Origin: Pyrrhosoma nymphula
Taxonomy: Eukaryota; Arthropoda; Insecta; Odonata; Coenagrionidae
Direction of reading: 5' to 3'
Assembly: GCA_963573305.1 (NCBI GenBank)
Contig: OY754328.1
Location: 47,545,822 to 47,609,821 of the forward strand
Length of the DNA: 64,000 nucleotides
The position numbers and the translations under genes were made by a program. This document shows, piece by piece, positions 11,890 to 23,935 of this stretch. The notes under the pieces are model-generated. The model did no database searches and was not told where the DNA came from. It was given only the letters and a program-made list of their open reading frames with translations. The first letter of the stretch is position 1; each line of letters starts with the position of its first letter.

Positions 11890-13220
11890 CCAAATCAATC
11901 ACACATTCATTCTCACCTCAAAACCATTTATACGTGCTCGCATGCAATAATATGCGCCTCGGACTAGAAAAAAATTGGGTTAATATGAAACTATTGGGAA
12001 GTCAAATGACGGCCATGAGGCGACACAATATTACATTAGAAGGCAGCACTAGGAAAATTAGCAGGAAACATTAAGAGACTCACTGGGTGAGGGGATAATT
12101 ACATATTTATAAAAAGCCGTGCCAAAAAATGGCATAAATCAACAGAAGAATTGAATATATGGAGTTGGAAGTTCCTCCTAACACGAGAAGAGCCAACGAC
12201 ATGAAAACATGTAGATGGTTTATACTATTGACCTGGGCTGATTTCTAAAATAAACGACATTAAACTGCTCGCTCACTGCAACCACATATTCGACCAGGCA
12301 AATAAAGAGAGGGAGATAGACACTCGAACTGATGGGTACCTACCTATGGATTCCTTAACTTCCTTCGCACAATTCGTGACTACAACGGAACCTCGGAAAA
12401 GCACCCGTAAATTCCCATAAAGGCCAATCATATAATATGCATTAAAACCCCTCATCGACGAACTAATACATAAATGGATTTTGAGCTCACACTATCACAC
12501 AACATTGCGGAGGCACGAGAGGTTTACATGAAAGACTATGGGGAATGTCAACATTAATCACAGCATTAAAAGCCTTGGATATATCTTATTCTGAAATAAG
12601 GTGCTATAATCATTCCAACCAAAATTAAGAGGAGATGCTGTAGCTACGGAAGGAACTGGAGGAGTCACATTCAACGCTCGATTTGACATTTATACCTACA
12701 ATTGATGCACTGAGAATTTAAATAAGGTTATGTCACTCACCATACATTTATCACCGGGGTTCTGGTTATCAGCAGATAGCGGCATACTTGTTCAATTGGA
12801 GGTCCAAATATTCCATATTTCTCGGGAGGTTGAAGCGGTTAGTCTAAAAATTCCCGGCACACTCACATTCGACGCGAACACCTGTTTACGATGGGTTCCT
12901 CAAGCCTTCTGGCAGGGTCGATATATATCGCATCGTCTGCTGTCGCACCTATCGAACGTGAAGCAAGCGAGATAACGAACGACCTCGGTTCTGATTGGAT
13001 AGATGGTGTTGCGTTACTTCCATCGAGCAGCGGAATTCAAATAAACCCATTTATTAATTGATACCTAATTTATTTTTTAAGTGTAAACTTCTTTTGGCCC
13101 GTTGGGCACTTTTGGCATGGGGGAAAAAGAGCAAACTCGCGTCACGTACCGTCAGATTCTTCTTTCCGGGGCCCCTCTTAGCATGCCGAATCTAAACTAA
13201 TGAGAACGCTCACTCTTTCT
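11890..13220. other. Intergenic, nothing recognised
   Basis: Several frames of 60-81 codons (11862, 12273 and 12730) lack recognisable motifs. No repeat ends were identified. Confidence 0.4.
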
Positions 13221-13224
13221 CGTA

Positions 13225-13290
13225 GGCAGTTGGCGTGGTGGTTAGCGACGTTTTCCCACGTACCTAAGGTCCCAGGATCCATTTATAGTA
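13225..13290 (+). repeat. Possible tRNA-like SINE head
   Basis: A box-A-like tggcgtggtggttagcg and a box-B-like ggtcccaggatcc lie about 35 bp apart, as in tRNA genes. The body downstream is T-rich and unrecognised. The call rests only on the two boxes. Confidence 0.35.
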
Positions 13291-13521
13291 GTGGAAACCT
13301 TTTTTTTTATAATTTTTTTGGGAACAATTCCTGACAATTTCTTTCGGATTTTGTTCTTATCTTGTCAAAAAGTTTTTTTTTTCTTCAAAATTTTGGGGGG
13401 AAATGGTTTTTCATAAAAAAAGGGTGTTTATGAGAAATTCTTCCGGAAATTTGACCTACGCACCTGATCTGCTATATCGAGAAATGTTATTAATTTGTAA
13501 TTATTTTGTAGGCACGAAAAC

Positions 13522-14191
13522 ATGGACAAACGTCATGAAGACAACGCAACTTGTGTTGAATTCGCAAAGTTAGAAAATGCAGAAAGTAGAAGAAAGCGGC
13601 AAGAAGATAAAAAGGGCAATGAAAAAATACACGAAATGGGTGACATTTTACAATTGAATAATTTAGCGGAAGGACAGGGAGATGAAAGAAAGAGGAAGAA
13701 AACCGGATATGACCGAAATTATCGCGCTAAAAAGAAAGAATTGGGGAGAATCGACGCTGATCCTGACATCAATCGGAACCTGACAAAACTAACATCAATC
13801 GGAAGAGAAAAGAGGTGAATATGCCAGAAATTACCGCGCAAGAAAGAAAGAATGTTCACAGAGCACAGGAAGCGGAAAACAAGAGAAAAAATACGAATAT
13901 GCCAGAAATTATCGTGCTAAGAAAAAAGCTGATGTCGAGAATATAGATTGTGTAGGAAATGAAGGTGCTGCTCATGGAAAGAGCCTGGATAAAATTCGTT
14001 CCAAAAATTTCAGGGAGAGTCAAGGGACCAATGATTTACTACAAACTATGGAAATGATTTATTTCCAAAAAGCGGGGGCCTCCAAAAAACTATCATTCAT
14101 TCCCAAGAGAGATCGTATAATTCATTGTTCGCAAATAGCTGGTCTCTCTACGAGAGAGGTGCCATTTATACCGCGGAAAGACATTTCCTAA
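13522..14191 (+). pseudogene. Unrecognised lysine/arginine-rich ORF with repeated basic motif, one frameshift
   Basis: An ATG frame of 98 codons (13522-13818) continues in another frame from 13820 to the stop at about 14191, giving roughly 220 residues in total. It contains three copies of a basic motif: YDRNYRAKKK, EYARNYRARKK and EYARNYRAKKK. The motif resembles a DNA-binding basic patch, but no family is recognised. The second part ends just before Penelope-type sequence (14225 on), so it may be an N-terminal or accessory ORF of that element or an independent transposon ORF. Lysine and glutamate dominate the first part. Confidence 0.4.
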
Positions 14192-14199
14192 TTCCTCTC

Positions 14200-15125
14200 T
14201 CATTTAAATTCATTAAAACCTAATATTCAATTCTCAATGGAAAAAGAAGAAAACGGTTCCCTGAATTTTCTAGATATTTGCATTTCAAGGTACCAAGAGC
14301 ACTTTTAATTTTGTATATAGACCGAATAAAATTAGCTTTCTATACTAAACAGTGCCTGAGGAATTTGATTTCACATACCAAGGACAGAATACTTGAAAGT
14401 GATAAAAGTGGTGTGTATAGATTGAATTGTCAATGTGGAGCAGCATACATCGGCCAGACTGGACGCAAGTTTAAAGAGAGGATTAAAGAACACCAATCGT
14501 GCGTCCAAAATAAGGACCCGGCGTCTCTCTTCGCCAAACATCTGCTGGATGAGAATCATCTTAGTGACTTTGTGCCAGAGATCCTACACATAGAGAAGAA
14601 GGGACTAAGATTTGACGCATTAGAGCAATTTGAAATTTTAAGAAGTGTCAAAAATAAGGAAAATATTGTAAACGAAATTTTGTATCCTTCCCACTCCCCC
14701 CTTCTAGACCTTCCTTCCTTCCACACCTAAAGAATGCAAACTTTTTTCCTACCTTACCTCCCCTCCTACCTCAGATTACGATGTTTTCACGGACGCACTG
14801 GAATTCCCCCTCTTACCTTCCACCCGACCCACGCGTCACCACCGCTACCCCCCCCCCTTTTTAAGACAATGTAAGTACGGAAATTCCTAATCCTCTCCTT
14901 CCTCCTTGACTCTATAATCTTAAAACCCATTCCCCACCTCCTTGGCCAAACTGCGCCCCTGGGAATTACACCCCTTAACCCACACCTCAGACCGTTGGAT
15001 TTTTTTAAATTTTGTTTTTGAAATCATTTTGTGTGTGACTATTTATTCTCTGCCTTCTATGCAATTGTACCAGATGATGACGTGCCACGTCGAAACCTAG
15101 GTCGTACATTAAATATATATGTGGA
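14200..15125 (+). pseudogene. Penelope-like element remnant: RT tail, GIY-YIG domain, 3' region
   Basis: At 14232-14310 the sequence reads SLNFLDICI, the motif late in Penelope reverse transcriptases. After a shift, the frame ending at 14730 encodes a GIY-YIG endonuclease domain. It shows SGVYRL, CGAAYIGQTGRKF, ERIKEH and later LFAKHLLDENH, with the GVY/YIG pair, the GR arginine and a downstream glutamate all present. Upstream RT sequence is mostly missing. The stretch to 15125 has C-rich sequence and gatgatgacgtgccacgtcg near 15074, a 3'-region motif often seen in these elements. This is a 5'-truncated dead copy. Confidence 0.8.
14278..14730 (+). CDS. GIY-YIG endonuclease domain ORF of the Penelope remnant (5'-truncated)
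   Basis: Only the part from about 14340 resembles the family; the first 20 codons appear to be out-of-frame RT sequence. In intact Penelope-like elements this domain follows the reverse transcriptase and nicks the target DNA. The domain body keeps GVY, YIG, the GRKFKERIKEH helix and the ENH segment. It cannot act as a complete retrotransposon protein because the RT is missing. Confidence 0.65.
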   Translation: MHFKVPRALLILYIDRIKLAFYTKQCLRNLISHTKDRILESDKSGVYRLNCQCGAAYIGQTGRKFKERIKEHQSCVQNKDPASLFAKHLLDENHLSDFVPEILHIEKKGLRFDALEQFEILRSVKNKENIVNEILYPSHSPLLDLPSFHT

Positions 15126-15189
15126 ATTACAAAGTTTTCTTTAATTTTCATTATGTTAAGTCGATTCCATGAAGTCACGCCCGAGACAA

Positions 15190-16670
15190 CGAATTATTTC
15201 TAGCCTATGTGATACGTCCGGGATATGCTGAGAATATTCCTAGGATATTCTCAGAATATCCCGCAGGAGTCCAATAAATGAAACCTGAATTAATCCCGTT
15301 TTCGCCGAGGATTCATTGTTCTGGTCTAGGGCCAGTATCTATCACCTACCTAACAGACCCTATCGTTTTTTTATGCCTCATGCCTACGTACGTCGTGTGT
15401 AGATTGCAACTAAATGTGACAGCTCAAGGAAGTCGTATATAAATGGACATTCCCGTGCATAAAAGTGATTGCGAGAACTAAGATTCTTGCCTAATTTTGA
15501 AATGTCAATGCCGTGATATAGTTTAAGGAAATACCATCCAATCACGATAACAGTTATCGGGAATTAAATAATTTAAACCTATGTTGCCACATAGGATGAA
15601 TATAAAGTCAGTATTAATGAGAATAAACGAGATTTTTTCCAATTAATACACATTTCTTTACATTTCAATGAAGATGAAACTTACTTGTGGAAAGCTTTTT
15701 GTGCCTGGTGAATCTATTTTTATACATACAGTATATCGGCGTGCCGATTGTTAAGTTCCGCGACGAAATATATGTCAAAATAAAATGCTCTCAATCGGGA
15801 ACTCTTTTATGTAATAGTATCGCGTACATATTCTAAAAATAATTCCGGGTTATATATACATATTATACGCATGCGATTCGCGTTCAGATATGCAATTGGA
15901 ACATGTAAATGCGAACCATTATATGGAATATACCTACCTAGTGTATCCTCGTTGGTGATATTCTAACACAAACGATTACTGAATATTCCTAGATTATTCT
16001 CAAATATACGTAATGGGGATATTCCGACGCGAATCATAATTATGATTCGCATAATAATTTAATTAATATGATGTTCCCAGTATATTCTCGAATATACGTA
16101 ACGGGGATATTTCCGTGCGAACCATAATAGAATATTCGTAGTATAGTCTCAAATATTCTCTACGGGGATATTCCCATGCGAACGTTTTTAGAATATTCTC
16201 AATTATTCGCAATAGGGATATTCCCATGTGAACTATAATAGAATATTCTCAATTATTCACAGTGGGGATATTCTCATGCGAACCTTTCTAGAATATTCAT
16301 AGAATATTCTCAAATGTTTGCAACGGGGATATTCCTGTGCGAACCATTAAAGAATATTAATAGAATATTCTCAAATATTCGCTACGGGGATATTCGCATG
16401 CAAACGTTTTTAGAATATTCGTAGAATATTCTCAATTATTCGCAATAGGGATATTCCCGTGCGAACCATAATAGAATATTCCTAGAATATTCTCATGCGA
16501 ACCATAAGACAATATTCTTAGAATCTTCTCAATGGGATATTCCCATGCAAACCATTTTCGAATATTCTTGGAATATTCTTTTATGATTCACAATGTCCCT
16601 GGGACCAAAAAGGAATATTGGGGATGTAAATAGAATATTCCTGGAATATCCCGTGCTGTATGGGTTCTCT
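15190..16670. repeat. AATATTC-rich minisatellite within a probable TIR element
   Basis: From about 15950 to 16620 there are eight to nine imperfect tandem units of roughly 50-65 bp. They are built from gggatattcccatgcgaac followed by one or two agaatattc boxes and an attattcgcaa box. Outer segments at 15215-15265 and 16620-16665 carry similar gggatat and agaatattcc boxes in inverse arrangement, suggesting terminal inverted repeats. The stretch 15400-15700 resembles the interior of the 2377-3343 element. No ORF is present. Confidence 0.6.
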
Positions 16671-16824
16671 TCCACTTCGGAGCTCTAAGGAAAATCTTAT
16701 GCTTGGCGAGTAGCAATTGCACATAAGTACCTATATCAATTTATGAATCGTTTAAATGATTCATGAATATATACGTATTAAGTACTTACGTTTTCCTCAA
16801 TTTCCCAAGAAAGGAAGTTACAGT

Positions 16825-17012
16825 CAGGCCCGGGTTTAAGGCTCGGGTGACACGGGCGACTGCCCGGGGCGCCGCAAAGGAAGAGGCGCCGTGATTGTGA
16901 AAAAATATTTTTTTAATACTTTTAACTGGTGAATAAGTTTGATAAGCGGGAGATGGGGGGTCACCGGAATACTCTCTCGCCCGGGTTAAAAGTTTGTCTT
17001 AAGCCGGGGCTG
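16825..17012 (+). mobile_element. Small hAT-like MITE, copy 2
   Basis: It is flanked by an exact 8-bp duplication gttacagt (16817-16824 and 17013-17020). Termini are caggcccgggtttaag and, reverse-complemented, cagccccggcttaag. The interior holds gggcgccgcaaaggaagagg. It is the inverse copy of 7954-8128 and is non-coding. CAG ends plus an 8-bp duplication indicate a hAT-type transposase acted in trans. Confidence 0.8.
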
Positions 17013-17020
17013 GTTACAGT

Positions 17021-18360
17021 GTTGACGTCACGTGGAAATGGAAGTAGGGATGGGAGACTAGAAGATGTTAAGAATCCTAATTAACGAATTTTTATAATTT
17101 TCTCAGAATGAAATGAAAACTAATTTTTTAAGCTAACGCATCATCAGCAGTCATCAATCCGAAATTTGATTTTCTGCAGCTCTCCCCTTCATTATCTTTT
17201 GTGCAAACCACCTTATTTCTCATTTTTGTATCCCTCATAATTTACCCCTTATATTCTATCGTTGGTCCTCCTTCGTAGCTTTTAATATTCATTGCACACA
17301 CCTTCCATAATTCATTTTATGCTGCTATGGATGTGCTCAATACGATATCCCTTTAACAGAGTTAAGTTTTCATCAATCATATTTTCTCCCCAGTTCTTCA
17401 TCTGACTTCTTCATTGGCGATACTCCCCGTCTCTCATACTATCTTCATTCTTCTTTAACACGTACCACTCTTCGCATCATCTCATTACATCCAACTCTTT
17501 ATTCTATAACTGATATCATCCAATCTCCACGGATATGTAATAGAATACTTCCTACGTGTGTTAATGAAGCACTTCCTTGATTCCAAACTTGTGTTATTAG
17601 GTCATCTTTAAGTACATTTATACCTTAGTGGTGAGCTATCTAGCTTTTCAATGCTAGTCTGCTCAGGGGCAGCGTATTGATCTAGGCAACGCCACCTAAA
17701 GTAAACTTTAGGTGGCGTTGATCTATGTGACCACCAAGGCCGGGAATAGAAGATGACTAGGTAGAGGGGAATGGCTATGGTTATCTTGCCTTAAGCGCTA
17801 AGATTTCTAGCGCCCCGCCCTGAGTGTGCCATCAATTCAATAGCAAACTAACTACGAGCGATTCCAATCCTCTATATGTTTATAAGAACACTATATCCGT
17901 AATACTTCCTTTCCACATTTCTCATATCTGAGCTGAAAAACATACTAATATGAAGTGGTTAACGACTTAAAACCTTGATATTAACATACAATGCCACTTC
18001 CATCATTGTCACAGGTAGGAAATATTAGAAATGTAATCATAAAGTTTCATACTCAATTTTTTGAGTATCAATGATTCTCTTCAAGCTCACTCACTCTTCA
18101 AGCTCAAGAGAGAAAGCGAAAGAATTCGGCTAGTCAATTACTACTCACAGTACTATATGAGAAAATTAACCTCATCAAGCCTAGAGCTAAAATTAATTTT
18201 GAAAAATATGTCCAAACCATGACTCATGCATAATACTTTATAAGAACATTGCACACGTTTTGGTTCAAGGATAGAATCGATTATAAGTTCGTCTTTCAAA
18301 AACCCCTGAAAATAACTTTGATTCATTCTCCTTCCACTGAGGCTTATCAATAAAGACTAC
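17021..18360. other. Intergenic, nothing recognised apart from one hairpin
   Basis: No supported gene is present. The only marked structure is the perfect hairpin at 17687-17720. Confidence 0.5.
17687..17720. repeat. Perfect 15-bp-arm hairpin with 4-nt loop
   Basis: Arms caacgccacctaaag (17687-17701) and its exact complement (17706-17720) are separated by taaa. The words tgatcta before and ttgatcta after flank it. It could be a tiny foldback insertion or a recent inverted duplication. Confidence 0.8.
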
Positions 18361-21090
18361 GCCTCCCGTGCTACACTGTACATCCTCGGCCAGCAGTTCG
18401 CATAAGCGCTGCAGGAAATTCACTTTGAGCTAAGGTGTCTCGGTGTCCCGATTGGGTAACTCACCTTCGAAGATTTAGGGTCGAGCCAAGACAGGGCCGA
18501 GGATTTTTCACGGGGAAGTTCAACACATTGGCGTCAGCTCAATAAGTCATTACATTAACCTTGGGCTCAGATTGCAGTGAAAATAATTTCCAGCAAGGAT
18601 CGTCTCTGATTGTTTTTCCGAATTTGTCGGAGAATTTTATGAGTGGAGTGACGTGGGTAACTTAAAGGTAAAAGTCAGAGGAGAGGGGATCTCGTTCGAA
18701 ACATTCCCGTGTCAAATGCAGACTGGTTGATGCAACAATCGCAGTCCATGAACGCTACTAACATAAGACGGAATACATGAACATGATCCATCCGCGCGAC
18801 AGTCGAAAAACAAAAATGTGCTCCTGTGTGGAAGGCAACTCTGCATTTCACTTATGTAGCAGACGGTTGCAGAGATATCTGACTGACGTCCCCAAACTTA
18901 AGGGCCGTCCACCCCTACAAGAATTTCTTAACATTTTATCGGCTCTTTCATCTTTATACTATCACGTTATTATAATAGGTCAAGCAAACTAGACTCATGT
19001 GCCTTTTTGATTGATTATTTTACAATGTTTATAATTTATTTGTCTTTTGTATGTCGTATTTCAAAATGAAACAAAAAGAGAGTATTGATGAACTGATATA
19101 ATTATGAAAATGTATTTATTAGTCAACCGATCACAATAATTGATACATCGAACATCGAAGTATCAGATATGATGCAATAGTACATGGCTAATTATTATAA
19201 GTGATATTGATAACCATTTTTCCTCCAACCCACAAGCCTGCATGCCACTTTGGGAACTACTGGTTTGGTTATGAGGAATTTTTCTGGCAAGTAGTGAATT
19301 TGACAGGATAATTTGCAAAGAAAACCTTTATATTTCTGACAATTGCTCATCATTTTTGACATGGCCCACAAGTGGTATAAACTTGGTCATCTTTTATGCA
19401 GGGATTATCCCGAGCAGCTACAATTAATAAGCAGTGCCACATAAGTCTTTCCAATGAAGAATGTTGACTACAGCAACCATTAATGGGCTACAGGGTATTT
19501 AAAGTGCATGTAATAAAGACCTTGCATACAAACCATTGTTTGAAAAGCATGGAGAAGATAATGGAACCTGAAGTAGCAAACCTCTTCTTCATGAGACTAT
19601 CAAAATATTCACAACCCTTTAATATAATATCAAAATATTCATATCCCTTTAATAAGAAGCAAAGCTATGGAGGCCTAAGAATGGATACCTAAAAGTGATA
19701 AGCATAGGATGTAACGGACATCTTTAGAATTTGTTCATGATTCCCTCCAAATCATGCAAACGTTATATGAAGACATGAGCTTAAGTCCAGTCCTTTTAAC
19801 CCCACTCAGTGCTATCTTTAGTACTACCATAATACACCTTTTTGTGTACAAAAAGGGAGGTATCAGGCGAGATGTTGTGGAATATGAACATAACAAGAAC
19901 TTAGAAGATGCAATTTTCCAAAGATTATCTGTGGAATATTGGATCTTCTAAGTTCTTATTACCTTTTTGTGTGTTTTTAAAATTGAGTTTACTTTAGACA
20001 CTAAATGGAGAAGGCAGGAAAGAAGGTCCTTATTATATTTCCATACCAATCACTGAAAAAGTTTTTTGTGTGCATAGCTTTTGAAATGGCCTGCGCATGA
20101 ACTCCTGATAGAATATCTAAATTATTACCAATGCCTTTTTTCTCAGATTTCAGTAACATATCGGACTGCTTTTCCAGTCAGAATAATACAACAATTTTTT
20201 ATTCCCATCATTTTTCCATTGCTATGGATAAATTTAACCTCTGATTATTCTCTCAGAATAAGTGGTGAATGTTCATATTTACTGTGCAAATACTATGAGA
20301 AATAAAAGTGTTTAAAAAACCACACACACACAAAAAGCAATTAAGCCACAACTAAGAGAATTATTGCTTTTGAATAATTGGCGAATGGAAACTGGTGATT
20401 TATTACTTTATCTGAGACTATTGAAGGTATATACCAGGAGAGCACAACCAGGTAATAAGTCAGTTAAGCTGCGATTACTAATTTATCAGAAACAATGATG
20501 GATAAGCATGACGGTAATGGTAGCTCATATTCACTCTAATTTTCATTTGAGTTCAGTTTGGGGCTGAGGGACATTGACTAGTCTCCACGTAGAGTCAATA
20601 CTTTGATTACAAAGTAGGAAGGTACCTACTTCATTTTCCAGGCATGTCCAATTTTTATTGCAGTATAATTTACTGTCTGGGAGAAATTGATGTAGTCTGG
20701 AATTTAGACTACTAATTCATAACCCTTTCACACCAGGATATTTTAACAGGGTATTCCAAGATGGTCAATGCTATTTTCATTTGGTTTTCCATGTTGTAGT
20801 GGTTGAATTTTAAAAAGCCTTTATGTTTATTCATTTTTAAAGGTTAAATTTTCAAACACATTCTATCCTCTTGAGAATAGAATGATGGAACACATTGCAT
20901 TTCAATTGCATTTTGAAGAAAATAAAAATTAACAAATTAACATTTATATACCTACATTAAAACTCCTGCTAATGCATTTGCTGGTGGTCTTCAACCACAC
21001 ACTGAAGGCCAATAGATCAGTTCTCAGGTAGACATAGGGTTAAAATTAGAATCTCCCTTATGCTCATTATCAGTTAAATTCGAAATCCAT
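18361..21090. other. Intergenic, nothing recognised
   Basis: Several frames of 61-74 codons occur (18777, 19483, 19754 and 20081), all without domain motifs. The composition is AT-rich and no repeat ends are seen. Confidence 0.45.
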
Positions 21091-21094
21091 GATA

Positions 21095-21345
21095 CAAGGT
21101 CTGTCCAGAAAGTAATGATTATAAATATGGGGGAAAATTCATAAAACCTTTGGCTACATAGGGTTAATAATTTTTGAAGTTGGACCTTTTGAGTATCCAT
21201 ACACCAGTGTGTCTGCCAAGCTTCATACACCTCCTGGAAGGCAGCTACCAAGATGTTCTGGAGAGATTCAGGTACTTGATCATAAATTAGTAAGTATCTA
21301 TGGAAATAACACATTCTGCTCATATACATTTTGGCCATAGCATGT
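21095..21345 (-). pseudogene. Mariner-like transposase 3' end remnant
   Basis: The minus strand reads FQEVYEAWQTHW, similar to the W..hW..C segment near the C terminus of mariner transposases. It runs on into ITFWTDLV, the read-through of a mariner-type terminus (aggtctgtccagaaagtaat at 21097 on, plus strand). Catalytic residues lie upstream and are not found. The frame is disrupted. Confidence 0.45.
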
Positions 21346-21349
21346 TAAT

Positions 21350-23930
21350 TTTTCCCTTGGAATGAGGTAAATTTATATGTTATCGTTATGTACACCACAA
21401 TATGTGAAAAATTTAAATGAAGAATTCATTGAAATAAAATTACTGACTAATTTGCCACAGTGGAGAGATTGCCACAGTGGTCTGCTTTCAAGAGTGAAAC
21501 TTCAAAAATTTATCTATTGATGATTCATTCTTAAAAAGACATCAATTGAGGATTTAAATTATCATACGTGCATAACCTTCTGTAACCAAACCTATTTTCA
21601 TGATGGTTATTTATGCATCAATTTCACACAAGCTCAACATGGGAAAACTTCATCAAATGATAATCAATCAACTCCCTGATAAATTACTATACTATTCAGT
21701 TTTTGAAACTTCTTTGAAAGATGGCAGACCTGTTTTTGGTTACTTCTTCATCCGGTTTTCTAAAATTAAAACCTGACACTTTTAACCTGAACGCTGATAT
21801 TTTTTTCACTGGTAAATACTGGCGGGTACACACGTCTCTCCATCTCAGTCATCTACATTCAGGTATATTTTAGGAGGGAGTTGGGAAGAGCTCTCTTGAA
21901 CCATCAAATACTAGGCAGTTTCTCCCAATGAGCTGTTTTTCTGTAACAGATCTTCAATCCATAAAATATCTCTGGCTGAGCATCTCAGAGAACATCCAGA
22001 GACAGCAGCTGTCTTTGAACATGAGATCTACCATGAGCAACCTAGTGCCATGGGCTATGGTATTTATTATATTTCAACTTTTCATCACTTTTTAGCTCAT
22101 TAATCAAAAGTTGACTCGAATAAACATTCTTCATCACCATTTTGGCATCAAATCCAGTGAATGAGAGAGAAACATCAACACTTGTCATCTAAGTAACAAC
22201 CAATATTTTTTCCTGCTGGTTGCAGTGGATGTAGTATGATGGCATCATGTTATGTTCAGAGGTTTTTGTTGTAGAATTCAGAATACTTCTTCAGTTGATG
22301 AATGCTTATTTTCAACATAACCATGATCTTGGCACTATAAAATCCATGTAAGGATCCTTTGGAGAGAAAAGGATTGAAGCAGTATTTAATAAAGATATGA
22401 ATAGGCATTTCTAAAACTTATGCAAAGCTTCCCACTATATGATATTTTCCCATTGATAATAAAAATCTGATTTTTTTCAGACAATCAACTAAATCAGTTT
22501 ATCTCTGGGTATTTACTTTACACAAAGATAACAGGATACAAAAACAATTAGAACACTAGAGACAAATGGATATAATATTCATATAAGGAATGGCCACTCA
22601 GAACCAGTATTTTTTCTTGATTAGCCAAATGGGATGTTTAAGAGGTGATAATTCGAGTGAGAATATAAGCTAACCCCATTGATCAGGTTTAGACTTCAAC
22701 TGCCACACCACATTCAAGACATGGAAGACTAAAAAATCTAAAAACATCCGTTAAGTTGGCTTGGGTATGAGCAAAAATATATTTCCTAAAAAAAGACTCC
22801 CGGAGAAATGGAATAATACACTTTAAAGGGGATAATAAAATAGGAAAGTTAACAAAGAAGAATGGAGTATTCCCTCCAGTGCAAGAAAATAATTGAAGAT
22901 CGGAATGATGTAGATGATAGCAATTGGCTCCCAGCCTTTTTAGCATCCCCAGCATTATTAAGAGCATTGAGGAAAGAAGAAATGATGAGAGCGCAAACAA
23001 GAAGAGAACAGAGAGAATGTTTTCATTTACTTGTATCAGCACCTCAAAGAGAACATTTTGGAGATATGTTGATGTTCACTCTTCCCTGGAGTGAAAATGT
23101 TCCCTGGTTAGAAATCAGATGGTCAATTGGTCATAATTTCACTGAGTGAGTGGTTATATGATGGTGAGACTTATACGGGTGAGTGATTTAAATTGCAAAA
23201 GGGCCAATAATTTATCGTACATACTGTCGGTACCAAATTTGTGGCCTGATATCTAAAAATATGCTGGTATCAAGCCACAAATGAGATGAAACCTCATTAT
23301 TAGCCTCATAGAATATAAACCTCATAGAATCAATATAAAAACATTTTATACCAGTGTGAAAAACTGTAGTAAAACTGGAAGATATGCTTTACACTCAGCA
23401 GAAAATGTTATATAAGCTTTTACATACGTTTTTAAACATGCAGGAACCAGAGAGAAAATGCTGAAAAAAACATGTTCTGAACTATCAAAGATAAGTTTTA
23501 GAAAGGAGAAGTTGCCAAAAAGTGATGAGCAATTGCACCATTTTAGCACCATCTGAAAGCGTGAATATGTCTCAAGAAAGTGCAAAAAAAAGGTACATGA
23601 AGTGGTTTGTGCTATGTGGGAATCTTATTAATTTAGCAATTGATTCTTAACTCTTTCAAAGACAGTAAATTACAGTTAAGGTGCCAGCTCCTGAAAAAAT
23701 CTATAATATTTTAAATCTATAAGATTTTTACACTCTTCCATTTAAACCTACCTAAACTGTTAAATTACCCTAATAAAAAAAATATGAATTACACATACAA
23801 CATATGTACAAATTTACATTTACATATGAAATGCCAGCCAATTTGTAAGCAGCTCTACCTAGATGACAATTTTTGCACATTCACTGAAGGCCAACAGATA
23901 AATGCAGCTCTGGCAGTAAAAGGGTGAATT
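21350..23930. other. SOAT 3' flank, no firm gene
   Basis: Open frames at 22689-23042 (minus) and 22862-23149 (plus) overlap each other and show no known motif, so neither is called. A possible tiny last SOAT exon (23085-23044, minus) is described under the SOAT gene. Confidence 0.4.
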
Positions 23931-23935
23931 GGGTA

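Noticed and set aside
15950..16620. CRISPR-like array
   Set aside because: Units are directly adjacent and all variable, without constant repeats and unique spacers; the context is eukaryotic.
22862..23149. 95-codon plus-strand ORF as a gene
   Set aside because: It overlaps a long minus-strand frame, has no known motif and no linked exons.
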